The notes: generated by a model from the letters alone, not told the origin. Positions 49,442 through 57,205 are shown, counted from the stretch's first letter. The stretch is DNA of 57,205 bases from CBFGRV01 sp965651265 (GCA_965651265.1 CBFGRV010000021.1:1-57205); one strand, 5' to 3'. Made by a program: numbers and translations.

Positions 49442-50029
49442 CTAGGCGGTCTCCGTCTCCGTCTCCACGGCAGCCGTCTCCCGACGGACGAAAGGCATTC
49501 CGAGCTCCTGTAGAAGCGCGTAGGCCTCCTCGTCGGTCTTGGCCGTGGTGACGAACGTCACGTCCATGCCGTCGATTCGATCGACCTTGTCAACGTCGAT
49601 TTCCGGGAAGATGATCTGCTCCCGGATACCGAGCGTGTAGTTGCCTCGCCCGTCGAAGCTTCGATCGGGTATGCCGCGGAAGTCGCGCACGCGCGGCAGC
49701 GCCAGCGTGATGAGGCGGTCCAGAAACTCGTACATCCGGGCGCCACGCAGCGTGACGTAGCACCCGATGGCCATACCCTGACGAAGCTTGAAGTTCGAGA
49801 CGCTCTTCCGAGCACGGGCGATGGCCGGGTGCTGGCCCGTAATGAGGCGCAGCTCCTCCACGGCATTGTCGAGGGCCTTCTGATTCTCGACGGCGTCGCC
49901 GACGCCCTTGTTTATAATGATTTTGACGAGGCGCGGCACCTCCATCACATTCTTGTAGCCGAAGCGCTTGGTGAGCGCCGGAATGACTTCCGTCTGGTAC
50001 CGCTCCTTTAATCTGGGGGTGTATGCCAT
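49442..50029 (-). CDS. rplE: 50S ribosomal protein uL5
   Basis: 5S rRNA-binding protein, 195 residues. 'GYKNVMEVPRLVKIIINKGV', 'TGQHPAIARARKSVSNFKLR' and 'YTLGIREQIIFPEIDVDKVD' are typical. The C-terminus runs about 15 residues past the usual 180, with Thr/Glu repeats ('AAVETETETA'). Confidence 0.98.
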   Translation of the reverse strand: MAYTPRLKERYQTEVIPALTKRFGYKNVMEVPRLVKIIINKGVGDAVENQKALDNAVEELRLITGQHPAIARARKSVSNFKLRQGMAIGCYVTLRGARMYEFLDRLITLALPRVRDFRGIPDRSFDGRGNYTLGIREQIIFPEIDVDKVDRIDGMDVTFVTTAKTDEEAYALLQELGMPFVRRETAAVETETETA

Positions 50030-50033
50030 CGCT

Positions 50034-50387
50034 CTAGTTTAGCTCCTCGCCCGTCGTCTTCGCGTAGCGGATCCAATAGCCCCGGCCAGTCTCCGCATCC
50101 TCGATGCGCTTGCGGCCGATCCGGGTCGGATTTCCGTCTGAATCGAGAGGCTGTACGTTCGAGACGTGAATGGGGGCTTCCTTTTCGATTCGGCCGCCTT
50201 GAGGGTTGGCCGCGCTCGGCCGCTCGTGATGGAAGCGCATGTTGACGCCCTCCACGATCACGCGCTCCTTCTCCGGGAAGACGACGAGCACGCGGCCTTC
50301 GGCACCCTTGTCGTTTCCCGCGATGACGCGAACGCGATCGCCCTTCTTCACGTGCAGCTTTTTCTGCTTGTTGTTCTTTCTTGGCAT
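50034..50387 (-). CDS. rplX: 50S ribosomal protein uL24
   Basis: Assembly-initiator protein with a KOW motif ('VKKGDRVRVIAGNDKGAEGR'), 117 residues. 'VIVEGVNMRFHHERPSAANP' and 'RIGRKRIEDAETGRGYWIRY' follow. It is 4 bases ahead of rplE. Confidence 0.97.
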   Translation of the reverse strand: MPRKNNKQKKLHVKKGDRVRVIAGNDKGAEGRVLVVFPEKERVIVEGVNMRFHHERPSAANPQGGRIEKEAPIHVSNVQPLDSDGNPTRIGRKRIEDAETGRGYWIRYAKTTGEELN

Positions 50388-50444
50388 GTCAAATCGGTTG
50401 CTTCTGACTCGTCGCCGCTTACTGATTAGCCAACGAGCCGGGCA

Positions 50445-50813
50445 TCAGAGGACCTCCGGTGCAAGGGACACGATGCGCATGTACTGGCGCTCTCGAAGCT
50501 CACGGGCCACCGGCCCGAAAATGCGGGTTCCGCGCGGTTCATCCTGAGCATTCAACAGGACCGCAGCATTCTCGTCGAAGCGGATATACGAGCCGTCCTT
50601 GCGCCGATATTCCTTCTTCGTCCGCACAACCACAGCAGGCGAAACGTCTCCCTTCTTGACGGCTCCGCCGGGGATCGCCGACTTTACGGTGACGATGATT
50701 TTGTCCCCCACGCGCGCATAGCGGCGGCCGCTGCCTCCGAGCACGCGGATACAGAGCACCTCTTTTGCGCCGCTATTGTCGGCGACATTGAGTCTGGATT
50801 CCTGCTGAATCAT
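50445..50813 (-). CDS. rplN: 50S ribosomal protein uL14
   Basis: 122 residues. 'MIQQESRLNVADNSGAKEVL', 'GGAVKKGDVSPAVVVRTKKE' and 'GTRIFGPVARELRERQYMRI' are almost invariant in the family. Confidence 0.99.
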   Translation of the reverse strand: MIQQESRLNVADNSGAKEVLCIRVLGGSGRRYARVGDKIIVTVKSAIPGGAVKKGDVSPAVVVRTKKEYRRKDGSYIRFDENAAVLLNAQDEPRGTRIFGPVARELRERQYMRIVSLAPEVL

Positions 50814-50878
50814 GGCGGATTCGTTCTATTTTGCGCTGCGACGCAGCGTGATACTGATATTCGTCCGGTAAATGAGGT

Positions 50879-51154
50879 CTACTTCGCGCGCTGGACGACC
50901 TCGGCAAGCCGCCACCGCTTCTTCTTGCTGAGCGGTCTGGTTTCCGTGATGCGCACAACATCACCCTCGCGAGCGTCATTCTGCTCGTCGTGCGCGTAAA
51001 GCTTCGTCGTCTTCTTGATGAACTTCCCGTAGATCGGATGCTTGATCTGACGCTGGACGGCGACGGTGATGGTCTTGTCCATCTTGTCGCTCACCACGAT
51101 ACCGACGCGCTCTTTCCGTAGGGCGGTGCGCTGCTGTTCTTCGGATGCTTCCAT
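50879..51154 (-). CDS. rpsQ: 30S ribosomal protein uS17
   Basis: 91 residues with an OB fold: 'RVGIVVSDKMDKTITVAVQR', 'HPIYGKFIKKTTKLYAHDEQ' and 'VRITETRPLSKKKRWRLAEV'. Order rpmC-rpsQ-rplN is standard. Confidence 0.98.
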   Translation of the reverse strand: MEASEEQQRTALRKERVGIVVSDKMDKTITVAVQRQIKHPIYGKFIKKTTKLYAHDEQNDAREGDVVRITETRPLSKKKRWRLAEVVQRAK

Positions 51155-51194
51155 GTGGATCTAATTCAATCTGCAATTCGCGAACGGACGCCGA

Positions 51195-51401
51195 TCACGC
51201 TCCTGTGTCGTCTGCGGCCTTCTCCGCTCCAATGGTCTTTAGCCTCGCAATCAGCCTTCTTTTCTGGCGCAGGAGGGTCGGATTTTCAATGTGCGCGATG
51301 GCATGCTGGAACTCGAGCTGACGCAGCTGCTCCTGCTCCTCCGCGATCCGCTTTTGGATCTCTTCGAGGCCGAGTTCACGAATTTCCTTTGCCTTGAGCA
51401 T
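51195..51401 (-). CDS. rpmC: 50S ribosomal protein uL29
   Basis: 68 residues, two-helix hairpin at the exit tunnel: 'MLKAKEIRELGLEEIQKRIA' and 'NPTLLRQKRRLIARLKTI'. It lies between rplP and rpsQ. Confidence 0.97.
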   Translation of the reverse strand: MLKAKEIRELGLEEIQKRIAEEQEQLRQLEFQHAIAHIENPTLLRQKRRLIARLKTIGAEKAADDTGA

Positions 51402-51450
51402 GATGTCTGAATCTCTCTATGCTGGCCTATGTCAGAACCACATCAAACGT

Positions 51451-51882
51451 TCACCGCCCCCCTTCAGCCGGCTCGTAATCCGGACGGACGACAAACTTCG
51501 TCTTCACCGGAAGCTTCTGTGCTGCCAGTGAGAGGGCCTCGCGCGCAAGTTCCTCCGAGATGCCGCCGCCGATCTCAAAGAGGACGCGTCCGGGCCGTAC
51601 AGGAGCCACCCAGTATTCCGGAGACCCTTTGCCTTTACCCATTCGGGTTTCGGCGGGCTTCTTCGTGATGGGTTTGTCCGGAAAGATGCGAATCCAGACC
51701 TTCCCGACACGCTTCATCCGACGCGTCATGGCCACGCGGGCCGCTTCGATCTGCCGGCTCGTGATGCGGCCGGGCTCGAGCGTCTTGATGCCGAAGTCAC
51801 CAAAAGCAATGCGCGTACCGCGGCTCGCATTCCCTTTGATGCGGCCTTTTTGATACTTGCGGTACTTCGTGCGCTTTGGCAT
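51451..51882 (-). CDS. rplP: 50S ribosomal protein uL16
   Basis: 143 residues from the Met at 51882 ('MPKRTKYRKYQKGRIKGNA'). 'FGDFGIKTLEPGRITSRQIE', 'KPAETRMGKGKGSPEYWVAP' and 'GRVLFEIGGG' are diagnostic; the frame's first Met is two codons upstream. Confidence 0.98.
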   Translation of the reverse strand: MPKRTKYRKYQKGRIKGNASRGTRIAFGDFGIKTLEPGRITSRQIEAARVAMTRRMKRVGKVWIRIFPDKPITKKPAETRMGKGKGSPEYWVAPVRPGRVLFEIGGGISEELAREALSLAAQKLPVKTKFVVRPDYEPAEGGR

Positions 51883-51941
51883 TAACATGGGCGTACCCTC
51901 ACAAACTCAAATCGATTCTTGTGGTCGTCTGAACAGCTCCG

Positions 51942-52679
51942 TCAACTGCGCTTGGCTTTGGCACGGCCGCGTGCCCGGCGTTTGCGTGCCGGCGGTTGAG
52001 TCTGCTGTTGCATCTGTTGACGCTGCGCCTGCACGTTCGGGCTCAAATCGGGTTGACCGAGGATCTCACCGCGGTAAATCCAGACCTTCACGCCGATAGT
52101 GCCGTAAATCGTGTAGGCCGTTGCCTGGGCGAAATCGATGTCGGCGCGGATCGTGTGCAGAGGAACGCGACCCTCGAGGTACTGCTCGGTCCGTCCCATC
52201 TCGGCGCCACCCAGACGGCCGGCAACGCGAATGCGGATGCCCTCGGCGCCCATGCGCATGGCGGCCGTGATGGCCTGTTTCATGGCACGACGGAACGAGA
52301 CGCGTCCTTCCAGCTGTTGAGCGACGTTTTGCGCGACGAGGTTCGCATCGAGCTCCGGGCGCTTGATCTCGCTGATGTTGATCTGAATGTCTTTGTTCGT
52401 GAGCTTCTTGAGCTCCTCGCGTAGCTTCTCCACCTCGCTTCCGCCGCGGCCGATGACTACGCCCGGACGGCTCGTGTGCAGAGTGAGGATGACCCGCTTC
52501 GGCGTCCGCTCGATGACCACGCGACTCAAGCCCGCGCGGCGCAGTCGGGCAGTGAGATAGCGGCGAATCTCTTCATCCTCAACGAGCTTCTCCGGCATAT
52601 CCTTCTCGGCATACCAGTTGGAATCCCAACCGCGAATGATGCCGAGCCGAAATCCGACTGGATGTGTCTTCTGACCCAA
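51942..52679 (-). CDS. rpsC: 30S ribosomal protein uS3
   Basis: 245 residues. The KH domain ('VVIGRGGSEVEKLREELKKL') and 'GQKTHPVGFRLGIIRGWDSN' identify it. The C-terminal 30 residues are Gln-rich then very basic ('QQMQQQTQPPARKRRARGRA'), a lineage-type extension. Confidence 0.98.
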   Translation of the reverse strand: MGQKTHPVGFRLGIIRGWDSNWYAEKDMPEKLVEDEEIRRYLTARLRRAGLSRVVIERTPKRVILTLHTSRPGVVIGRGGSEVEKLREELKKLTNKDIQINISEIKRPELDANLVAQNVAQQLEGRVSFRRAMKQAITAAMRMGAEGIRIRVAGRLGGAEMGRTEQYLEGRVPLHTIRADIDFAQATAYTIYGTIGVKVWIYRGEILGQPDLSPNVQAQRQQMQQQTQPPARKRRARGRAKAKRS

Positions 52680-52747
52680 TGTCTTACCCCTTACGTGTTT
52701 AAACTTTCAAATCAATTCTATGTCCTGAGCCGATACCGTCATGTCCT

Positions 52748-52806
52748 GGGAAGTCGGAGATCGGTAGTCGGAAATCCGTCCTCTGAATTCTGATCTCAGA
52801 CTCCCG
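52748..52806. repeat. heptad-periodic inverted repeat, rplV-rpsC gap (copy B)
   Basis: AAGTCGG AGATCGG TAGTCGG AAATCCG is followed at once by TCCTCTG AATTCTG ATCTCAG ACTCCCG. Reading the second half in reverse complement gives the same AAGTCGG-like heptads, so it can fold into an imperfect stem. It occupies most of the 132-base gap between rplV and rpsC. Confidence 0.72.
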
Positions 52807-52811
52807 TTCGA

Positions 52812-53189
52812 TCATGCTTCGGCCTCCTCCAGTTCGTCCGCCGTACTGACGACGACCGTCAGGTGGCACGTCCGCCGCAGGATCGGATGCGCTCGGCCGC
52901 GTGCAGCCGGACGGAATCGCTTAAAATGCGGCCCGTCGTCGACGCGAATCTCACTCACTACCAGCTCTCCTTCATCGTAGCGGGTGTCCGGATCCTTGTC
53001 CATCAGGTTATAGACGGCGGATCGAATGGCTAGCTCGATGGCGCGCGTGACCTTCATGGGCTCGTAGTGGAGAATATTGAAAGCTTCGGCCACGGTCTTT
53101 CCGCGCACCAGGTTCACCACGGGGCGCATCTTCCGGGGCGATGAGCGAATGTATTTTCTGACGGCGCGTGCTTGCATTGTCTCACTCAA
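52812..53189 (-). CDS. rplV: 50S ribosomal protein uL22
   Basis: 125 residues. 'VRKYIRSSPRKMRPVVNLVR', 'VTRAIELAIRSAVYNLMDKD' and the tunnel loop region 'HFKRFRPAARGRAHPILRRT' are typical. Confidence 0.98.
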   Translation of the reverse strand: MSETMQARAVRKYIRSSPRKMRPVVNLVRGKTVAEAFNILHYEPMKVTRAIELAIRSAVYNLMDKDPDTRYDEGELVVSEIRVDDGPHFKRFRPAARGRAHPILRRTCHLTVVVSTADELEEAEA

Positions 53190-53211
53190 GTGATCACTTG
53201 TCCTGACCGAG

Positions 53212-53250
53212 GCGGAAATTCAGAATCCAGAGTCTCACCTCGGACCTCGT
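53212..53250. repeat. partial heptad repeat, rpsS-rplV gap (copy C)
   Basis: The 72-base gap holds GGAAATTCAGAATCCAGAGT followed by CTCACCTCGGACCTCG. It is a shorter and more diverged member of the heptad family; one arm is degraded. Confidence 0.5.
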
Positions 53251-53261
53251 ACGTGTTCGAT

Positions 53262-53546
53262 CTACCGTTTCCCTCGCTTGTCGGACTTCGAGCCGGCGTG
53301 GCCCCGGAAGGACCGCGTGGGAGCGAACTCGCCCAGCTTGTGACCGACCATGTTCTCGGTCACATAGACGGGGATAAACTGCTTCCCATTGTGAACGGCG
53401 AACGTATGGCCTACGAAGTCAGGCGTGATCAACGAAGAGCGGCTCCACGTCTTGATCACTTTCTTCGAGTTGGCCTTGTTGAGCTCGTCTACCTTCCGCT
53501 GAAGCTTGTAGTAGACGTAAGGTCCTTTCTTTAGCGACCGTGCCAT
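53262..53546 (-). CDS. rpsS: 30S ribosomal protein uS19
   Basis: 94 residues. 'MARSLKKGPYVYYKLQRKVD', 'KVIKTWSRSSLITPDFVGHT' and 'VTENMVGHKLGEFAPTRSFR' are near invariant. Confidence 0.99.
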   Translation of the reverse strand: MARSLKKGPYVYYKLQRKVDELNKANSKKVIKTWSRSSLITPDFVGHTFAVHNGKQFIPVYVTENMVGHKLGEFAPTRSFRGHAGSKSDKRGKR

Positions 53547-53591
53547 GTGTTATTGGTTGAATCTGATCTTCTAGTCGCCGCCCCTCGAGAT

Positions 53592-54419
53592 CTACTTCTG
53601 ATCGCGACGGCGGACGATATACTTGTTGGACTGCTTCTTCCTCTTCCTGGTCTTGTATCCCTTCGCAGGCATTCCCTTCGGCGACCGAGGATGGCCTCCG
53701 GAAGCCTTGCCTTCGCCACCTCCCATTGGATGATCCACCGGGTTCATCGCCACGCCGCGCGTTTTGGGTCGGACGCCAAGCCAACGCTTGCGACCGGCCT
53801 TGCCCAGATCGATGTTCATGTGATCGGGGTTGCTCGTGGTGCCGATCGTCGCTGAGCAGGCGATGGGGATGAGTCGCGTCTCGCCCGAGGGCAGTCGAAG
53901 CGTCGCATGCTTCCCTTCGCGAGCCGTGAGCTGAGCGTACGTTCCAGCCGACCGCGCCAGCTGGGCGCCCTTGCCAGGCCGCATTTCGATGGCATGCACG
54001 AACGAACCAATCGGGATGTTGGCAAGCGGAAGGCAGTTCCCGGGCTCCGGCGGCGCATCGGGGCCGTTCTGGACCGTCATGCCCACGCGAACCTCGTTCG
54101 GCGCGATGATATAGCGCTTCTCACCGTCAGCGTAGACGAGCAAAGCGATTCGAGCCGAGCGGTTCGGATCGTACTCGATGCTCGCGATCCGAGCCGGAAC
54201 GCCCACCTTGTCACGACGGAAGTCGATGATCCGGTAACGGCGCTTGTGCCCGCCGCCCTGGTGGCGTGTGGTGATCCGCCCGTTGTTGTTTCGCCCACCC
54301 TTTTTCTTCAGCGGAGCGAGGAGCCTCTTCTCAGGCTCCTTCTGCGTCAGATCGGCGAACGACTCGACGGAATAATGACGTCGTGCGTTCGTGGTAGGCT
54401 TGACTTTCTTAATAGCCAT
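53592..54419 (-). CDS. rplB: 50S ribosomal protein uL2
   Basis: Peptidyl-transferase-associated protein, 275 residues. 'RRHYSVESFADLT', 'GRITTRHQGGGHKRRYRIID' and the C-terminal 'GVAMNPVDHPMGGGEGKASG' with the conserved His are present. Confidence 0.99.
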   Translation of the reverse strand: MAIKKVKPTTNARRHYSVESFADLTQKEPEKRLLAPLKKKGGRNNNGRITTRHQGGGHKRRYRIIDFRRDKVGVPARIASIEYDPNRSARIALLVYADGEKRYIIAPNEVRVGMTVQNGPDAPPEPGNCLPLANIPIGSFVHAIEMRPGKGAQLARSAGTYAQLTAREGKHATLRLPSGETRLIPIACSATIGTTSNPDHMNIDLGKAGRKRWLGVRPKTRGVAMNPVDHPMGGGEGKASGGHPRSPKGMPAKGYKTRKRKKQSNKYIVRRRDQK

Positions 54420-54453
54420 GGTATCGATAATTCTTGCGTTCGCTCACCCGAGC

Positions 54454-54531
54454 GGAAGTCGGAGGTCGGAAATCGGAAGTCCGCCTGTGTTTGGCCGTCT
54501 GATCTCTGATTTCTGACATCTGACCTCAGAT
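54454..54531. repeat. heptad-periodic inverted repeat, rplW-rplB gap (copy D)
   Basis: The clearest copy: AAGTCGG AGGTCGG AAATCGG AAGTCCG, a 22-base spacer, then CTGATCT CTGATTT CTGACAT CTGACCT CAGATCT. The arms are four to five 7-base units each and are imperfect reverse complements. It fills the gap up to the rplW stop codon. Confidence 0.8.
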
Positions 54532-54831
54532 CTATACTTGCTCGAAGAAGTCGATTGGTTCACTGTCTTCCGTGAGAGAAACGAGGGCCCGCTTGTGGTA
54601 AGCCGTGCGGCCGGTGACGATGCGGCGGCGTGTCTGCTGATTGCGCCGCTTGCCGCGCACGATCATCGTACGCACCTTCTTCACTTTTACACCGGGATAC
54701 CGCTCTTCGACGGCCTTCCGAATCTCCACCTTATTGGCCTTCATGTTCACCTGGAACGTGTAGTGACCCTCTTCCATCAGACGGGTCAGCTTCTCGGTTA
54801 CCAGCGGCCGGATTAGTACGTCCTTGCTCAT
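54532..54831 (-). CDS. rplW: 50S ribosomal protein uL23
   Basis: 99 residues from the Met at 54831 ('MSKDVLIRPLVTEKLTRLME'). 'YTFQVNMKANKVEIRKAVEE' and 'VRGKRRNQQTRRRIVTGRTA' are typical; it docks trigger factor and SRP at the exit. The open frame continues 36 codons upstream without family sequence. Confidence 0.98.
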   Translation of the reverse strand: MSKDVLIRPLVTEKLTRLMEEGHYTFQVNMKANKVEIRKAVEERYPGVKVKKVRTMIVRGKRRNQQTRRRIVTGRTAYHKRALVSLTEDSEPIDFFEQV

Positions 54832-54862
54832 AGTTGCATGTCTTCTGTCGGTACCGGCGTCA

Positions 54863-55510
54863 TCAAGCCTCGGCCGATGCGGATTCGCCCAGTTGCTGCG
54901 AGATGGACTCCAGGGCCGCCTCCTCGAGCACGATGACATCGGCCTTCATGATGTCGAGCGTCGACGCACCCATTGCATTCTTGACACTCACATTGGGCAG
55001 ATTTCGGCTCGAGTTGTACACATGGGGCTGGTGTCCATTCGTGAGGAAGAGCACCTTTTTGTCGGCAAGCCCCAGGGCCGTGATGAGCGCCAGGAGCTCC
55101 TTCGTCCTGACCTTGTCGATGCCCAGCTCGTCGATCACGAGGCACGCCTCTCCACGAGCCTTGTAGGTCAGCGCCGACCGGCGCGCGAGTCGCGTCTCCT
55201 TCTTGTTCAGCTTGAGCCTGTATTGCCGCGGGCGCGGACCGAAGATCGTACCGCCGCTGCGCCGAATCGGCGACTTGGCGTCACCCGCGCGAGCGTAGCC
55301 GGTGCCCTTCTGCCGGTATAGCTTCCGCGTGCTACCACGAACCTCGCTCCGCTCCTTCGCCTTGTGGGTCCCCTGCCGGGCGTGCGCCTGAATGCGCCGC
55401 ACGTCAAGCCACACCACGTGGTCGTTCGGCTCGATTTCGAACACGGCCGGATCCAGCGTCGCCTTGCGCTTCGTGGCGTTGCCGTTGGCGTTATAGACTT
55501 TGACTTCCAT
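54863..55510 (-). CDS. rplD: 50S ribosomal protein uL4
   Basis: 215 residues. 'RQGTHKAKERSEVRGSTRKL' and 'GTGYARAGDAKSPIRRSGGT' form the tunnel loop. In E. coli uL4 represses the S10 operon; no such leader can be checked because the sequence upstream of rpsJ is cut by the window end. A CCGTCC/GGACGG hairpin (55533-55548) lies just upstream of the start. Confidence 0.98.
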   Translation of the reverse strand: MEVKVYNANGNATKRKATLDPAVFEIEPNDHVVWLDVRRIQAHARQGTHKAKERSEVRGSTRKLYRQKGTGYARAGDAKSPIRRSGGTIFGPRPRQYRLKLNKKETRLARRSALTYKARGEACLVIDELGIDKVRTKELLALITALGLADKKVLFLTNGHQPHVYNSSRNLPNVSVKNAMGASTLDIMKADVIVLEEAALESISQQLGESASAEA

Positions 55511-55616
55511 CGTGTCTCGTTATTCAATCAAACCGTCCGTGTGGACGGGAGACCGGGACAGCGACGGGAGACGGAACTTGCATGAGAGGTCCGACCCCGT
55601 CGTCTGTCCACTGCCC

Positions 55617-56249
55617 CTATTGTCTTTTGTGTATCGTCACAAATCCTCCCTTCGGCCCTGGAAGGGCGCCCCTGATCAGGATGACATTCTGATCGTCGAG
55701 TACGCGAACGACTTCCAGATTCTTGATCGTCGTTCGTGCATTGCCCTTCCGGCCGGCCATGCGTGTGCCCTTGAAGACACGCGATGGATCGGAGGACGCA
55801 CCGATCGAACCGGGAGCTCGCTCGCGGTTGTGCTGGCCATGGGTACGAGAACCGACGCCGCCGAAGCCGTGTCGCTTAACGACGCCCTGATAGCCCTTGC
55901 CCTTCGAGATGCCGACCACATTGACGCGATCGCCCTCTCCGAAAACGTCGGCCGCGCGGAGCTCGTCTCCCAGGGACAACTCACCCTCAAAGGGAGTCCG
56001 AAACTCCACGACCTTCCGCTTCGGCGAAGTGCCCGCCCGCTTGAACTGCCCGAGCTGCGCACTCGAAACGCGCTTCTCGCGGGCCTCCCCGGCGGCGAGC
56101 TGAATGGCATCGTAGCCATCCTTGCCGTCGTTACTCTTCAGGTGCGTGACTACATTCGGCGAGACCTCGACGACGGTGCACGGGATGTTATTCCCGCCCT
56201 CGTCGAAGATGCTGGTCATGCCGATTTTCCTTCCGATCAATCCGCTCAT
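55617..56249 (-). CDS. rplC: 50S ribosomal protein uL3
   Basis: 210 residues from the Met at 56249 ('MSGLIGRKIGMTSIFDEGGN'), which has an AAGAGA ribosome binding site. 'KGYQGVVKRHGFGGVGSRTH' and 'GASSDPSRVFKGTRMAGRKG' are diagnostic. The usual neighbour rpsJ is displaced here by a lipoprotein gene. Confidence 0.98.
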   Translation of the reverse strand: MSGLIGRKIGMTSIFDEGGNNIPCTVVEVSPNVVTHLKSNDGKDGYDAIQLAAGEAREKRVSSAQLGQFKRAGTSPKRKVVEFRTPFEGELSLGDELRAADVFGEGDRVNVVGISKGKGYQGVVKRHGFGGVGSRTHGQHNRERAPGSIGASSDPSRVFKGTRMAGRKGNARTTIKNLEVVRVLDDQNVILIRGALPGPKGGFVTIHKRQ

Positions 56250-56313
56250 TGTAATCTCTTCATGGCACGTCGATGGACGCACCGGATTAAGTTAAGCGCG
56301 TGTGTTTTCTCTA

Positions 56314-56781
56314 TTAATCGAGCCGCACGACTACGATAGTCACCGTGCCTTCGTATGGAGTCGTCGGATTGAAGAGGCCATTGATAAAAGCCGCCGCGAC
56401 GTGCAGCGTGATCGCGTCCTCGTTCTCAATCTCATATGTGAAGGGAGGGCTCGGTCCGCCACCGATGCTCAAGATCAGACTGTTGATGTCGGCATTCAGG
56501 GTATACGTACCCGGAAGGTTCAAATCGTCAATCCCGGCATCGTCCCGGTAGTTGAGCATCAGCAAGAAGGTGGCGGCATCCGTGAAGGTCACATTCAAAG
56601 ACTCGACGAGTGCGCCGAAGGCGGCCGTCTTGTCCCCCGTGTCATCGCTTATCCCCGTCACGACCCAGTCACCGACGAAGATTTCGGCATCCGTCAACTC
56701 ATCATCATTGCTGTCACTGTCGCAGCCGACCATGACGAGGGCCAGCACGAGCGCAAAAAAGATCGATGAAAGCTTTCGCAT
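56314..56781 (-). CDS. lipoprotein gene inserted between rpsJ and rplC
   Basis: A 155-residue lipoprotein: 'MRKLSSIFFALVLALVMVGC' ends in the lipobox Cys20, followed by an acidic linker ('DSDSNDDELTDAEIF') and a beta-rich domain that begins 'VGDWVVTGISDDTGDKTAAF'. The 'F.G.W.V' opening and the strand pattern resemble lipocalin-like lipoproteins common in Bacteroidota, by eye only. It begins 18 bases after the rpsJ stop with a strong GAGGGG ribosome binding site and ends 64 bases before rplC, on the same strand. It therefore looks like a co-transcribed member of the S10 operon, which is not its usual content. Composition is less GC-rich and more acidic than its neighbours, suggesting insertion. 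Confidence 0.85.
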   Translation of the reverse strand: MRKLSSIFFALVLALVMVGCDSDSNDDELTDAEIFVGDWVVTGISDDTGDKTAAFGALVESLNVTFTDAATFLLMLNYRDDAGIDDLNLPGTYTLNADINSLILSIGGGPSPPFTYEIENEDAITLHVAAAFINGLFNPTTPYEGTVTIVVVRLD

Positions 56782-56799
56782 GAGTCCCCTCGTTTTCGT

Positions 56800-57111
56800 T
56801 TACACCTTGATTTCGACATCGACACCGCTCGGAAGCTCGAGCTTCATCAGGGCGTCGACGGTTTTGCTGCTCGTCGACAGGATGTCGATGAGGCGCTTGT
56901 GGCTGCGCGTCTCGAACTGCTCGCGGCTTTTCTTGTCCACGTGCGGACTGCGCAGCACCGTGTAGACCGACTTTTTAGTCGGTAGAGGGATGGGTCCGCT
57001 CACTACGGCACCAGTCTGCTTGACAGTTCGCATGATCTTCTCTGCGCTCTTGTCGATCAGCCGATGATCGTAGGATTTCAGCTTGATGCGGATTTTCTGA
57101 CTTACTGCCAT
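56800..57111 (-). CDS. rpsJ: 30S ribosomal protein uS10 (NusE)
   Basis: 103 residues. 'IRIKLKSYDHRLIDKSAEKI', 'GPIPLPTKKSVYTVLRSPHV' and 'REQFETRSHKRLIDILS' are near invariant. First gene of the S10 cluster inside the window; it also works in transcription antitermination. Only 94 bases upstream are visible. Confidence 0.99.
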   Translation of the reverse strand: MAVSQKIRIKLKSYDHRLIDKSAEKIMRTVKQTGAVVSGPIPLPTKKSVYTVLRSPHVDKKSREQFETRSHKRLIDILSTSSKTVDALMKLELPSGVDVEIKV

Positions 57112-57150
57112 CGTTTAGGTCTGGCCATTTAGCCTGGTTTGTAAGGAAGC

Positions 57151-57205
57151 CAGAAGTCAGTGGTCGGAAGTCAGACGTGCTGACATCTGACCTCTGATCT
57201 CCGAC
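57151..57205. repeat. heptad-periodic inverted repeat upstream of rpsJ (copy E), cut by window end
   Basis: AAGTCAG TGGTCGG AAGTCAG ACGTG is followed by CTGACAT CTGACCT CTGATCT CCGAC, again in 7-base units with reverse-complementary arms. It may continue beyond the window and lies in the leader or upstream spacer of rpsJ. Confidence 0.72.

Noticed and set aside
49041..57205. CRISPR array suggested by recurring short units.
   Set aside because: Units are 7 bases and adjacent, copies are scattered over 8 kb between ribosomal genes, and there are no spacers or cas genes.

Overview
The window is a single chromosomal stretch of a high-GC (roughly 60 %) Gram-negative bacterium of the Bacteroidota/Rhodothermota kind; Rhodothermia or Balneolia is my best guess. 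The signs are a TonB receptor with an N-terminal carboxypeptidase-regulatory domain, lipobox lipoproteins, a menaquinone-type UbiE, an Mrp ATPase without the usual CxxC, cysteine-poor uS14 and bL36, and bL17 with a very long acidic tail. This is inference from protein features, not from a marker search. I see no mobile element, CRISPR array, rRNA or prophage.

Layout. 1-6.8 kb: tRNA-Gln, a P1 (DmpA-type) peptidase, an Asp/Glu racemase, an MntR-like regulator, then a minus-strand cluster with a degenerate sugar nucleotidyltransferase, a CysQ/HAL2-type phosphatase and a lone HsdR-N nuclease-fold protein. This runs directly into an AttEFGH-like ABC system (5.6-10.5 kb) whose two permeases are fused. 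10.5-12.1 kb: pyrB and pyrR with a candidate PyrR site in the leader. 12.2-16.8 kb, plus strand: a DUF58 protein, M28 and M20 peptidases and a lipoprotein, coupled by overlapping or close-set ends. 16.8-21 kb: NifU-type protein, Mrp, PrmA and a 599-residue exported four-repeat protein of unknown function. 21.3-24.4 kb: a complete RsbU/STAS/RsbW partner-switching module. 24.4-29.6 kb: ubiE, pfkA, aat, a biotinyl-domain protein, an SDR and an M23 peptidase.

29.7-35.7 kb is a zinc-acquisition island: ZnuA, ZnuB, ZnuC, a ZnuD-like TonB receptor with His/Asp/Glu-rich loops, a His-containing lipoprotein, a small His/Cys exported protein, and, convergent at the end, a tiny membrane protein with a histidine-triad-like HxxHxH motif. 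Next come def, ruvX, an HU-family protein and a long RelA/SpoT enzyme.

39.9-57.1 kb is the S10-spc-alpha ribosomal supercluster, all on the minus strand, from rpsJ to rplQ and closed by a clean intrinsic terminator. Three things in it are unusual: a lipoprotein gene sits between rpsJ and rplC; infA is absent from its usual place between map and rpmJ; and several intergenic gaps carry heptad-periodic inverted repeats. Two abutting perfect hairpins sit just before rpsD and could be a uS4 control element. The Cys-free uS14 and bL36 fit an organism with a dedicated zinc-scavenging system.
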